From Pelomonas sp051857475 (GTDB lineage Bacteria; Pseudomonadota; Gammaproteobacteria; Burkholderiales; Burkholderiaceae_C): a stretch of 64,000 nt of DNA. The DNA is taken from the NCBI RefSeq assembly GCF_051857475.1, contig NZ_JBPZGZ010000002.1, positions 682,001 through 746,000 of the forward strand, given 5' to 3'. Shown here piece after piece: positions 16,897 through 25,100 of this stretch. The translations under genes were made by a program, and so were the position numbers. The first letter of the stretch is position 1. Every line of letters begins with the position of its first letter. Under the pieces are notes generated by a model, which ran no database searches, had not been told where the DNA came from, and saw nothing but the letters and a program-made list of their open reading frames with translations.

Positions 16897-19446
16897 TCAA
16901 ACGTCGATATTCCCCGCCCTCAACGCATTCGTCTCAATGAAATCGCGTCGCGGCTCCACCTCGTCGCCCATCAGCATCGTGAAGACCTTGTCCGCCTCAA
17001 TGGCGTCGTCGATCTGCACGCGCAGCAGGCGGCGCACGGTGGGGTCCATGGTGGTTTCCCAGAGCTGCTCGGGGTTCATCTCGCCCAGGCCCTTGTAGCG
17101 CTGGCGGCCGACGCTGCCTTCGGCCTGGCTCATCAGCCAGGCCATGGCGGCGCGGAAGTCTTCGACCTTGGCCTCCTTGGCCTTCTCGCCCTCGCCCTTG
17201 CGCACGAGGGCGCCGGGCTTGATGAGGCCCTGGAAGCTGAGGCCGGCGTCGGCCAGCACGGCGTAGTCGGCACCGTGCACGAAGTCGGCGGTGATGACGC
17301 TGGCGCGCACATTGCCGTGGTGGGTGCGGGCGATCTTCAGGAAGAGCTTGTCGGTGCGCGGGTCGGTCTCGACCGTCACCAGCGCGTCGTGCAGCAGGCC
17401 CTTGAGGCTGGCGGCGCTGACTTCGGCTTCTTCACGCGTGTCGAGCTTGAGCGCCAGGCCGTTGGCCAGCACGTGCAGGGCTTCGATGTCCATCCAGTTG
17501 GACAGGCGCTCGATGACGGACTGGGCCGCGACGTACTTGCGGGCCAGGGTGTCCAGCGTGTCGCCCTTGAGGGTTTCGCCGGTGCCGGTGTCCAGGCTCG
17601 CGTCCTGCAGCGCAACCTTGAGCAGGAAGGCGTCGAACTCGTGGCCGTCCTTCAGGTATTGCTCGTGCTTGCCGACCTTGACCTTGTACAGCGGCGGCTG
17701 GGCGATGTAGATGTGGCCGCGCTCGCAGAGCTCGGGCATCTGGCGGTAGAAGAAGGTCAGCAGCAGGGTGCGGATGTGGGCGCCGTCCACGTCCGCGTCG
17801 GTCATGATGATGATGCGGTGGTAGCGGAGCTTGTCGGGGTTGAAGTCGTCGCCACCGGCGCCGCGGCCGATGCCGGTGCCCAGGGCCGTGATCAGCGTCA
17901 GGATTTCATTGCTGGTCAGCAGCTTCTCGTAGCGGGCCTTCTCGACGTTCAGGATCTTGCCGCGCAGAGGCAGGATGGCCTGGAATTTGCGGTCGCGGCC
18001 CTGCTTGGCGGAGCCGCCGGCGGAGTCGCCCTCCACGATGTAGATCTCGCACAGGGCGGGGTCCTTCTCCTGGCAGTCGGCCAGCTTGCCGGGCAGGCCC
18101 AGGCCGTCGAGCACGCCCTTGCGGCGCGTCATCTCGCGCGCTTTCCGAGCGGCTTCTCGAGCCCTGGCGGCGTCGAGGATCTTGCCGCAGATGGTCTTGG
18201 CGTCCAGCGGGTTCTCGAGCAGGTAGTCGGTCAGCAGGCGGCTGACGATGTCTTCCACCGGGGCGCGCACTTCGGAGCTGACGAGCTTGTCCTTGGTCTG
18301 CGAGCTGAACTTGGGCTCGGGCACCTTCACGCTGACGACGCAGGCCAGGCCTTCGCGCATGTCGTCACCGGCGACTTCGACCTTGGCCTTCTTGGCGAGA
18401 TCGTTGTCGTCGATGTATTTGTTGATGACGCGGGTCATCGCGGCGCGCAGGCCGGTCAGGTGGGTGCCGCCGTCACGCTGCGGGATGTTGTTCGTGAAGC
18501 AGAGGACGTTCTCGTTGAAGCCGTCGTTCCACTGCATCGCCACTTCGACACCGATGTTGGTGTTCTGGTCGCTCATCTTGTCGCCCACGGCGTGGAAGAT
18601 GTTCGGGTGCAGGACGGTCTTGCCCTTGTTGATGAACTCGACAAAGCCCTTCACGCCACCGGCGTAGGCGAAGTTGTCTTCCTTGTTGTTGCGCTCGTCG
18701 ACCAGGCGGATCTTGACGCCGTTGTTCAGGAAGGAGAGCTCGCGCAGGCGCTTGGCGAGGATGTCGTAGTGGTAGTCGTTGTTCTGCTGGAAGATTTCCG
18801 TGTCCGGCAGGAAGTGGACTTCGGTGCCGCGCTTGTCGGTCTCGCCGATGACCTTCATGGGGCTGGTCTCGACGCCGTCGACCATGACGATCTCGCGGTC
18901 CTGCGGGATGCCCTTGGCGAACTCCAGGAAGTGCACCTTGCCGTTCTGGCGCACGGTCAGGCGCAGGAACTTGGACAGGCCGTTCACGCAGCTCACGCCC
19001 ACGCCGTGCAGGCCGCCGGAGACCTTGTAGCTGTTCTGGTTGAACTTGCCGCCGGCGTGCAGCTCGGTCAGCGCGATTTCGGCGGCGGAGCGCTTGGGCT
19101 CGTGCTTGTCGTCCATCTTGACGCCGGTGGGGATGCCGCGGCCGTTGTCGATGACGGAGATGGAGTTGTCGGTGTGGATGGTGACGACGATGTCGTCGCA
19201 GTGGCCGGCCAGGGCCTCGTCGATGGAGTTGTCCACCACTTCGAAGACGAGGTGGTGCAGGCCGGTACCGTCGGAGGTGTCGCCGATGTACATGCCGGGG
19301 CGCTTGCGCACGGCTTCCAGGCCTTCCAGGATCTGGATGGAGCTGGCGTCGTACACCGCACCCGATTTGGCCTCAGCCGCGGCCGCCGCCTGCTGGTTGG
19401 CGTTCAGGCCGTCGGGGTGCTCGGGGCTGCTGGAAACATCACTCAT
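16897..19446 (-). CDS. gyrB: DNA gyrase subunit B
   Basis: The protein has 849 residues from the ATG at 19446, preceded by GAGAGAG as ribosome-binding site; a longer frame to 19497 is unlikely. The GHKL ATPase domain (about residues 30-240) shows LEAVRKRPGMYIGDT, VVDNSIDEA, VIDNGRGIP and SGGLHGVGVS. The transducer domain follows, then the toprim domain with IVEGDSAGGSAKQ and MTDADVDGAH, and the GyrB C-terminal QRYKGLGEMNPEQLW. With GyrA it introduces negative supercoils. Its length fits betaproteobacterial GyrB, which carries a long insertion in the toprim region. dnaN lies upstream on the same strand. Confidence 0.98.
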   Translation of the reverse strand: MSDVSSSPEHPDGLNANQQAAAAAEAKSGAVYDASSIQILEGLEAVRKRPGMYIGDTSDGTGLHHLVFEVVDNSIDEALAGHCDDIVVTIHTDNSISVIDNGRGIPTGVKMDDKHEPKRSAAEIALTELHAGGKFNQNSYKVSGGLHGVGVSCVNGLSKFLRLTVRQNGKVHFLEFAKGIPQDREIVMVDGVETSPMKVIGETDKRGTEVHFLPDTEIFQQNNDYHYDILAKRLRELSFLNNGVKIRLVDERNNKEDNFAYAGGVKGFVEFINKGKTVLHPNIFHAVGDKMSDQNTNIGVEVAMQWNDGFNENVLCFTNNIPQRDGGTHLTGLRAAMTRVINKYIDDNDLAKKAKVEVAGDDMREGLACVVSVKVPEPKFSSQTKDKLVSSEVRAPVEDIVSRLLTDYLLENPLDAKTICGKILDAARAREAARKAREMTRRKGVLDGLGLPGKLADCQEKDPALCEIYIVEGDSAGGSAKQGRDRKFQAILPLRGKILNVEKARYEKLLTSNEILTLITALGTGIGRGAGGDDFNPDKLRYHRIIIMTDADVDGAHIRTLLLTFFYRQMPELCERGHIYIAQPPLYKVKVGKHEQYLKDGHEFDAFLLKVALQDASLDTGTGETLKGDTLDTLARKYVAAQSVIERLSNWMDIEALHVLANGLALKLDTREEAEVSAASLKGLLHDALVTVETDPRTDKLFLKIARTHHGNVRASVITADFVHGADYAVLADAGLSFQGLIKPGALVRKGEGEKAKEAKVEDFRAAMAWLMSQAEGSVGRQRYKGLGEMNPEQLWETTMDPTVRRLLRVQIDDAIEADKVFTMLMGDEVEPRRDFIETNALRAGNIDV

Positions 19447-19500
19447 CGGGAACTCTCTCTCACTCGCGGGCGATATTTCATCGCCCTTTAAAAGCACTGA

Positions 19501-19518
19501 AGCGGGCCGAAGCCCGCT
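19501..19518 (-). terminator. TTCG-loop hairpin between dnaN and gyrB
   Basis: On the minus strand the sequence reads AGCGGGC-TTCG-GCCCGCT: a perfect 7-bp stem with a very stable UUCG tetraloop. It lies 23 bases after the dnaN stop and is followed, after six bases, by CTTTT. This could be an intrinsic terminator or attenuator that reduces readthrough from dnaN into gyrB. The delayed T tract makes it weaker than a canonical terminator. Confidence 0.65.
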
Positions 19519-19541
19519 GTGTCCAAGTCAGGGGTGCTGAC

Positions 19542-20654
19542 TCAGATCCGCATCGGCATCACGACGTACTTGAAGCCGGTGGTTTCGGGGATGGTCAGCA
19601 GCGCGCTGCTGGCGCTGTCGTTGAGGTCGATGCAGACCATGTCCTGGCTCATGTTGGCCAGGGCATCCATCAGATAGGTCACGTTGAAGCCGGTCTCGAT
19701 CTTGTCGCCGCCGTAGTCAATCTCGATCTCTTCCTTGGCCTCTTCCTGCTCGGCATTGCTGGACGCGATGGACAGCAGGCCCGGCTCGAAGGTCAGGCGC
19801 ACGGCCTTGAACTTCTCGCTGGTCAGGATGGCGGCGCGCTGCAGGCTGCTCAGCAGCGGGGCGCGGCCGAGGGTGAGGCGGAACTTGTGGCTCTTGGGGA
19901 TGACGCGGTTGTAGTCGGGGAACTTGCCCTCGACCAGCTTGGTGACGAACTCCATGCCGCTGAAAGAGAACTTGGCCTGGTTGCCGGCGAAGCGCATCTC
20001 GATGGCGTCGTCGTCCTTGCCGTCCTTGAGCAGGCGCTGCAGTTCCAGCACGGTCTTGCGCGGCAGGATGACTTCCTGCTTGGGGATGTCGGTGTCCAGC
20101 TCGGCCTGGGCCAGGGCCAGGCGGTGGCCGTCCGTCGCGACGAGCGTCAGGTTCTTGCCTTCGGCGACGAACAGGATGCCGTTCAGGTAGTAGCGGATGT
20201 CGTGCACCGCCATCGCGAAGTGGACCTGGTTGATCAGGCCCTTGAGCGCTTTCTGCGGCACGCTGAAGGCGGGGCCGAAGTCGGCGGCTTCCTGAACGAG
20301 GGGGAAGTCATCGGCGGGCAGGGTCTGCAGCGTGAAGCGGCTCTTGCCGCCCTGCAGCGTCATCTTGTTCTGGTTGCTCGTCAGGCTGACCGTCTGGTCG
20401 GCCGGCATGGAGCGCAGGATGTCGATGAGCTTGCGGGCGCCGACGGTGGTGGACAGGTTGCCGGCGTCGCCGTCGAACTGGACCGTGGTACGCACCTGGA
20501 TCTCGAGGTCGCTGGTCGTGAGCTCCACCTGGTTGCCGGTCTTTCGGATCAGCACATTGGCCAGGATCGGCAGCGTGTGGCGCCGCTCAACGATGCCGGA
20601 CACCGCTTGCAGCGCGCCGAGCACCTGATCCTGGGGAGCTTTCAAAACGATCAT
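19542..20654 (-). CDS. dnaN: DNA polymerase III sliding clamp (beta subunit)
   Basis: From the ATG at 20654 (Met-Ile-Val-Leu-Lys) the protein has 370 residues, the normal length for the clamp. Sequence hallmarks are SGIVERRHTLPILANVLI at the N-terminus, FDLE-type strands, KGLINQVHFAMAVHDIRYYLNG in the middle domain and the C-terminal TGFKYVVMPMRI. The homodimer encircles DNA and tethers polymerase III. gyrB follows on the same strand, as in most bacteria, but the expected dnaA is not upstream; instead a divergent exported-protein gene is found there. Confidence 0.97.
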   Translation of the reverse strand: MIVLKAPQDQVLGALQAVSGIVERRHTLPILANVLIRKTGNQVELTTSDLEIQVRTTVQFDGDAGNLSTTVGARKLIDILRSMPADQTVSLTSNQNKMTLQGGKSRFTLQTLPADDFPLVQEAADFGPAFSVPQKALKGLINQVHFAMAVHDIRYYLNGILFVAEGKNLTLVATDGHRLALAQAELDTDIPKQEVILPRKTVLELQRLLKDGKDDDAIEMRFAGNQAKFSFSGMEFVTKLVEGKFPDYNRVIPKSHKFRLTLGRAPLLSSLQRAAILTSEKFKAVRLTFEPGLLSIASSNAEQEEAKEEIEIDYGGDKIETGFNVTYLMDALANMSQDMVCIDLNDSASSALLTIPETTGFKYVVMPMRI

Positions 20655-21017
20655 GGAGGCCTCTTGGGGGGAGAGATTCAGCTGGGGCAAGCCCAAAACC
20701 GCGCGCGCGCGTAAAGCTGCGATTGTCGCCCGGAAACGGTGCCCGGCCGGCCGGCAAGGCTGTCGCGCAGGCTACGGGTCAACCCTGGGGCCGGGCCTGC
20801 CGAACGAGCGGGCGGCCACTTCGGGACCGCCAACCTGCCTGCTTTCGGGAGCGCCAAAGCCCGCGAAATGCTGTCGAGTTTCTTTACAGAACCCGCGGCA
20901 CTGTCAGGCCGGAGTGTCGCCCGGACCCGCCCTGCCCAGGGAGACGCCCGAACCTGCGGCCACTTGGAACGGAATATGCGTCATACCTGAGGTTCGTTTC
21001 GAACGTATTGGGGAAAC
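20655..21017. other. 363-base intergenic region upstream of dnaN, divergent from an exported-protein gene
   Basis: No credible gene lies here. It should contain the dnaN promoter (minus strand) and the promoter of the gene at 21018. I looked for DnaA boxes (TTATCCACA-like) and saw none, so it does not look like oriC. A GC-rich run with CCGGCCGGCCGG sits near 20745. A small perfect inverted repeat, GTTCG-TTT-CGAAC, lies at 20992-21004, 13 bases before the downstream start codon, and could be an operator. Confidence 0.5.
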
Positions 21018-21713
21018 ATGATGAGCAAGAGCAAGTTCTGGATGCTGGCGCTGCTTCTATGCGCCCTGACGGGTTTGGCCAGGGCCGACGTCATTCTGCG
21101 TACCGGCGTGGACGGGTCCAACGTCGTGCAGGCGGAAGGGTCGACCGACACCCATTGGCAAATCTCCACCGACAACAAGGCAACCTACGCCGACGCCAAG
21201 GTGCTGTACGCGGCGCAGATCTGCTGCAACATGGGCACCGCCGGTACCACCGCCGCCTGGATCAGCGATCCCAGCGTGACCGCCGGTTCTTCGGCCACCC
21301 AGTGGGGCACCGGCACCGACGTGTGGATCAAGACCAGCTTCGACCTGACCGGCTACAACCTGTCGACCGTCGGGCTGTCGGGCCTGTGGCGCATCGCCGA
21401 CTGGACCTTCGGCGTCTACCTGAACAACCAGCTCATCACGGGCACCGACATCGGCAACTGCGGCGGCGACCAAAACGCCTGCGGCACCTGGTTCTCCGAC
21501 CATGTGCTGACGGTGGCCACGGGCAGCGCGCTGTTCACCAGCGGCATCAACACGCTGGAGTTCCGCGGCCAGTCGCTCAACAGCGCCTGGGACGGCCTGT
21601 GGTTCGATGGCACCGTCACCGGCCGCCAGGGCAATGCGCTGCCGCTGCCGGGCACGCTGCCGCTGCTGGCCCTGGGCATGCTGGCCCTGCGCGCCACGCG
21701 CCGCCGCCGCTGA
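21018..21713 (+). CDS. Exported protein with PEP-CTERM-like C-terminal sorting signal
   Basis: The 231-residue protein starts at an ATG preceded by TTGGGGAAAC. Residues 1-23 are a signal peptide (ALLLCALTGLARA). The body is Thr/Gly/Asn-rich with few charged residues (beta-sandwich-like) and cysteines in QICCNMG and GNCGGDQNACG. The end, LPLPGTLPLLALGMLALRATRRRR (about 207-231), combines a Pro-rich motif, one hydrophobic helix and an Arg cluster, the layout of PEP-CTERM signals processed by exosortase in betaproteobacteria. It was probably surface-displayed or linked to exopolysaccharide. A strong hairpin follows it, so it is monocistronic. Confidence 0.8.
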   Translation: MMSKSKFWMLALLLCALTGLARADVILRTGVDGSNVVQAEGSTDTHWQISTDNKATYADAKVLYAAQICCNMGTAGTTAAWISDPSVTAGSSATQWGTGTDVWIKTSFDLTGYNLSTVGLSGLWRIADWTFGVYLNNQLITGTDIGNCGGDQNACGTWFSDHVLTVATGSALFTSGINTLEFRGQSLNSAWDGLWFDGTVTGRQGNALPLPGTLPLLALGMLALRATRRRR

Positions 21714-21744
21714 CGCCTGATTCCATTGCAGGAGGTGCTGCAGA

Positions 21745-21765
21745 CGCCCGCTCGATGAGCGGGCG
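21745..21765 (+). terminator. Intrinsic-type terminator after the PEP-CTERM-like gene
   Basis: CGCCCGCTC (21745-21753), loop GAT, then GAGCGGGCG (21757-21765) forms a perfect 9-bp GC-rich stem, followed by TTTGT. It lies about 30 bases after the stop codon. The T tract is short but placement and stem strength fit a Rho-independent terminator. Confidence 0.7.
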
Positions 21766-22039
21766 TTTGTCCGTCTGCAGGGATTGCAAGCCGCCGAGCG
21801 CGGCCCGTCCCACGCCATTCCTGACCGAGGAATGACAGAAGGGGTGCCAGGCCTTGCGGCACCCCCTCCCCAGGGGGCATCGCGCGCAATTCACCCAAAT
21901 GGGTGAGGCCGCGTGACCTCCTTCTCCCTAGAGTCGCGCGGCACTCAGGGATTGCCAAGAATGAAAACCGCGCCACGCCAACCTGGCCGTGCACTCGGGG
22001 CCCGATCCGGCCTAAAGTGCCCGCGCAGCAGGAGCGCCG
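21766..22039. other. Gene-free spacer with two more hairpins
   Basis: No convincing gene is present. Two inverted repeats stand out: CATTCCT-gaccg-AGGAATG at 21816-21834, and GGGGTGCC (21841-21848) with GGCACCCC (21858-21865) around a 9-base loop. Neither has a T tract on the plus strand. They could back up termination for either strand. The stretch 21900-22035 presumably carries the promoter of the downstream DUF1801-like gene. Confidence 0.4.
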
Positions 22040-22498
22040 ATGCCGAACGACGCGACGGCCCGCCAGGTGGCGGGGTTCATCGAACGCTACATGCCCGCGA
22101 TGGCCGAGACGCTCTCGGCCTGCCGGCGCAAGCTGCGTGCGCGCGTGCCGCAGGGCTTCGAGCTGGTCTACGACAACTACAACGCGCTGGCCATCGGCTA
22201 TGCCTGGGCCGACAAGGCGTCGGCCAGCCTGGTGTCCATCGCCGGCTATCCGCGCTGGGTCACGCTGTTCTTCCTGTACGGCAAGGACCTGCCCGACCCG
22301 GAAGGCCTGCTGGAGGGCGACGGGGTGCGGGTGCGCAGCATCCGCCTGGCATCGCCCGACGACCTGGACCGGCCCGCCGTGCAGCAACTGCTGACGCTGG
22401 CACTGGCGCCGCATGCCGCGGCGTTCGCGGCCGCGCCGCCGCTGAAGACCATCGTCAAGGCCGTGGCCGCCAAGCAGCGCGAGCGACGCCCGGCCTGA
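22040..22498 (+). CDS. DUF1801-like small protein
   Basis: The 152-residue soluble protein opens with helical residues (VAGFIERYMPAMAETLSACRRKLRARVPQGFELVYDNYNALAIGYAW), followed by a beta-rich middle (LVSIAGYPRWVTLFFLYGKDLPDPEGLLEGDG) and VRSIRLASPDDLD. This resembles DUF1801/YdhG-type proteins, whose function is not firmly known. The C-terminal 40 residues are Ala/Lys-rich. It starts at an ATG after GCAGGAGCGCCG. It is not obviously linked to its neighbours. Confidence 0.7.
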   Translation: MPNDATARQVAGFIERYMPAMAETLSACRRKLRARVPQGFELVYDNYNALAIGYAWADKASASLVSIAGYPRWVTLFFLYGKDLPDPEGLLEGDGVRVRSIRLASPDDLDRPAVQQLLTLALAPHAAAFAAAPPLKTIVKAVAAKQRERRPA

Positions 22499-22598
22499 CG
22501 CCGGCACTGCAAATTCGACAGAAGTGCGGATGCCAACCGCACCGGGGCTGAGCACAGTCCGACACACAACACGACAAAGCTTTTTATCGGGGGCCGCT

Positions 22599-23942
22599 AT
22601 GGACGAATTGATGGAACGGACCGTGGAGAACAACACGGTGGGGGAGGAGGTCTCCAGCCATGGAGCCGAGCTGAAAGGCTCGTCCTTCGACTTTCTGACA
22701 CAACCGGGTGCCGACCTGGCCGCCAAGGCGCGGTCCTTCCACGCCTGGGCGCAGCGGCGCGTCGCGCATGGCGTGTTTCCCTATGCCAAACGCCTGGGCG
22801 GCCGGCCCGGCGCCACCGCCGAGCTGACGCTGCTGAACGGCCAGCGCCATGCGGGGCTGAACTTCTCGTCGCAGGAATACCTGTCGCTGGCCCGCCACCC
22901 CAAGGTCTGCGCGGCCGCGCAGGAAGCCATGGAACGCTATGGCGTGCACAGCGCCGGCTCCACCGCCCTGGCGGGCAATGTCGAGGAGGCCGTGGCGCTG
23001 GAGGCCGAGCTGGGCGAGCTGCTGCAAACGCCCGAGGTGCTGCTGTTCCCGACCGGCTGGGCCGCGGGCTTCGGTGCCATCAAGGGCCTGGTGCGCGAGT
23101 CCGATCACATCGTCATCGACCAGCTCGCCCACAACTGCCTGCACGAGGGCGCGCGCGCGGCGACGCCCAATGTGCATCTGCACCGTCACCTGGACGCCGA
23201 CCATGTCGAGCGCCTGCTCAAGCGCGTGCGCCAGCGCGACCCGCACAACGGCATCCTCCTCGTCACCGAGGGCTGCTTCTCGATGGATGCCGACTCGCCG
23301 GACATCGCGCGCCTGCAGGCCCTGGCCCACGCGTACGGCGCCCTGCTGATGGTGGACGTGGCCCATGACCTGGGCTGCCTGGGACCCAACGGCGGCGGCC
23401 AGATCGAGCTGCAGGGCATGCTGGGCAAGGTGGACCTGGTGATGGGGTCCTTCTCCAAGACCTTCGCCTCCAACGGCGGCTTTGTCGCCAGCCATGACCG
23501 CGCGATCAAGGAATACCTGCGCTTCTATGCGGCGCCCAACACCTTCTCCAATGCGCTGTCGCCGGTTCAGGTGGCCATCATCCGGGCCTGCGTGGCCATC
23601 GTTCGCTCGGAAGAGGGCGCAGAGCGGCGCGCCCGCCTGATGAGCGCCATCCTCGCCCTGCGCAGCGCGCTGACCGAACAGGGTGTGACGGTGCTGGGCC
23701 ATCCCTCGCCCATCGTGCCCGTCATGCTGGGCCACGACGCGACGGCCCGCGTGGCCAGCCGCGAGATGGCCGAGGCCGGCCTGCTGGCCAACCTCGTCGA
23801 ATACCCGGCGGTGTCGCTGAACAGCGCGCGCCTGCGCATGCAGGTCATGGCCGACCACACGCCGGAGCTGGCCGAGACGGCGGCTCGCCTGGTCGCCTCG
23901 TCATTGCAGCGGGCGCGCGCCATCACGGGCGAAACGCGCTGA
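22599..23942 (+). CDS. Alpha-oxoamine synthase family PLP enzyme
   Basis: The 447-residue protein starts at ATG 22599. It is a fold-type I PLP enzyme of the AOS family (BioF, Kbl, HemA, serine palmitoyltransferase, CqsA): substrate motif GVHSAGSTALAGN, a histidine for PLP stacking in DQLAHNC (about 178), Asp253 in MVDVAHDLGCLG, and the Schiff-base lysine in MGSFSKTFASNGGF (Lys287). These enzymes condense an amino acid with an acyl thioester and release CO2. It has a roughly 60-residue N-terminal extension. No biotin, threonine or haem genes lie nearby, so it may make an acyl amino-ketone, sphingoid-like or signal molecule (inference). Confidence 0.82.
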   Translation: MDELMERTVENNTVGEEVSSHGAELKGSSFDFLTQPGADLAAKARSFHAWAQRRVAHGVFPYAKRLGGRPGATAELTLLNGQRHAGLNFSSQEYLSLARHPKVCAAAQEAMERYGVHSAGSTALAGNVEEAVALEAELGELLQTPEVLLFPTGWAAGFGAIKGLVRESDHIVIDQLAHNCLHEGARAATPNVHLHRHLDADHVERLLKRVRQRDPHNGILLVTEGCFSMDADSPDIARLQALAHAYGALLMVDVAHDLGCLGPNGGGQIELQGMLGKVDLVMGSFSKTFASNGGFVASHDRAIKEYLRFYAAPNTFSNALSPVQVAIIRACVAIVRSEEGAERRARLMSAILALRSALTEQGVTVLGHPSPIVPVMLGHDATARVASREMAEAGLLANLVEYPAVSLNSARLRMQVMADHTPELAETAARLVASSLQRARAITGETR

Positions 23943-23945
23943 CCG

Positions 23946-24650
23946 TCAGTCGCGGGCTGGGATCTTCAGCCCGCGCTGCACGGCCGGCCTTGCCAGGAAG
24001 GCCTGCAGCACACGCTTCACCTCGGTGAAGTCGTCGAAGCCCACCAGTTCGCCGGCGCCGTAGAAGCCGACCAGGTTGTTGACCCAGGGCCAGGTGGCGA
24101 TGTCGGCGATCGTGTACTCGTCGCCGACCAGCCAGTCGCGGCCCTTCAGGTGCACATTGAGCACGTTGAGCAGCCGCTTGGCCTCGGCGATGTAGCGGTC
24201 GCGCGGCCGCTTGTCCTCATAGTCCTTGCCGGCGAACTTGTGGAAGAAGCCGACCTGGCCAAACATCGGCCCGATGCCGCCCATCTGGAACATCAGCCAC
24301 TGGATGGCCTCGTAGCGGCGCGCCGCATCGGCGGGCAGCAGCTGGCCGGTCTTGTCGGCCAGGTAGATCAGGATGGCGCCGCTCTCGAACAGCGGCAGCG
24401 GCTGGCCGCCCGGGCCATTGGGGTCGATGATGGCCGGGATCTTGTTGTTCGGGTTCAGCGACAGGAACTCGGGGCTGAGCTGGTCGTTGGTGTCGAACTT
24501 CACCAGATGCGGCTCATAGGCCAGGCCGATCTCCTCCAGCGCGATGGCCACCTTGACGCCGTTGGGCGTGGGCAGCGAATACAGCTGCAGGCGCTCGGGG
24601 TGGGCGGCGGGCCATTTCTGGGTGATGGGGAAGCGGCTGAGGTCGGTCAT
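23946..24650 (-). CDS. Glutathione S-transferase family protein, Nu-class (YfcG/YghU-like)
   Basis: The 234-residue protein has the thioredoxin-like N-terminal domain (about residues 18-105) with LYSLPTPNGVKVAIALEEIGL, the Thr-Pro-Asn motif typical of YghU/YfcG Nu-class transferases that act as disulfide-bond oxidoreductases. NNKIPAIIDPNG carries the cis-proline and FESGAILIYLADK binds the gamma-glutamyl part. The C-terminal helical domain follows, with YTIADIATWPWVNN. It likely acts in the cytoplasm on disulfides or peroxides. It is convergent with the oxoamine synthase gene, three bases apart. Confidence 0.9.
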   Translation of the reverse strand: MTDLSRFPITQKWPAAHPERLQLYSLPTPNGVKVAIALEEIGLAYEPHLVKFDTNDQLSPEFLSLNPNNKIPAIIDPNGPGGQPLPLFESGAILIYLADKTGQLLPADAARRYEAIQWLMFQMGGIGPMFGQVGFFHKFAGKDYEDKRPRDRYIAEAKRLLNVLNVHLKGRDWLVGDEYTIADIATWPWVNNLVGFYGAGELVGFDDFTEVKRVLQAFLARPAVQRGLKIPARD

Positions 24651-24747
24651 GGCAGAAGCTCGGTCGGGGGGTGGGCGACTTTAGGCGCGCCGGCCAAGAC
24701 CTGGGAGCAGCGAGGACTTCGGCTCGGGCGTAGGAGAGCGGCGAGCC

Positions 24748-25095
24748 TCAGCGCACGCCGGCCGGCTTGCGCGTGGCCTGGCAGAACTTGGCCTGGGCGG
24801 CCTTGTCATCGGGCTCGACGCGCGGCTCCAGGCCCGCCAGGGCCTGCGTCACGTGGGCGTTGCCCTTGTACTTCTGCTTCAGCCGGGCCAGCTCAGCATC
24901 GGTGCCGGGGCAGCTCTGGCAGACCGACCAGTCGATGTCCTTCTGCCGCTCGGCATCAAACCCGCGCTGGCCGCGGTAGTGGTCGCAGGCCTCGCGCTGG
25001 TCGACCAGGGTCTGGACCTCCTTGGGCAAAGGCGACGGCGCGGCCCAGGCCCCCAAGGAGGCTGAGAGAAGCAACGCTGCTGCCGAACGGCTCAT
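24748..25095 (-). CDS. Small exported protein of unknown function
   Basis: The 115-residue protein from the ATG at 25095 has a signal peptide (MSRSAAALLLSASLGAWA). The mature part is charged and helical, with conserved-looking CDHYRGQRGFDAERQKDID followed by CQSCPGTDAELARLKQKYKG; cysteines may form a disulfide in the periplasm. Similar small proteins with the CDH-RGE/Q pattern occur in many proteobacteria without known function (from memory). It starts five bases after the stop of the NTF2-like gene, so the two are probably co-transcribed. Confidence 0.7.
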   Translation of the reverse strand: MSRSAAALLLSASLGAWAAPSPLPKEVQTLVDQREACDHYRGQRGFDAERQKDIDWSVCQSCPGTDAELARLKQKYKGNAHVTQALAGLEPRVEPDDKAAQAKFCQATRKPAGVR

Positions 25096-25100
25096 GAGGG

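Noticed and set aside
16840..19491. Long plus-strand open frame (about 880 codons) opposite gyrB
   Set aside because: Low-complexity His/Val/Gly/Leu product; it arises from the strong third-position GC bias of gyrB on the other strand.
20655..21017. oriC upstream of dnaN
   Set aside because: No DnaA-box cluster or AT-rich unwinding element visible by eye.
21755..21835. Short frame of 26 codons starting inside the terminator after the PEP-CTERM-like gene
   Set aside because: The ATG is part of the hairpin and no protein-like pattern is present; AGGAGG upstream is likely fortuitous.
22599..23942. Naming the oxoamine synthase BioF, Kbl or HemA
   Set aside because: Context and N-terminal extension do not support any one of these; only family level is justified.
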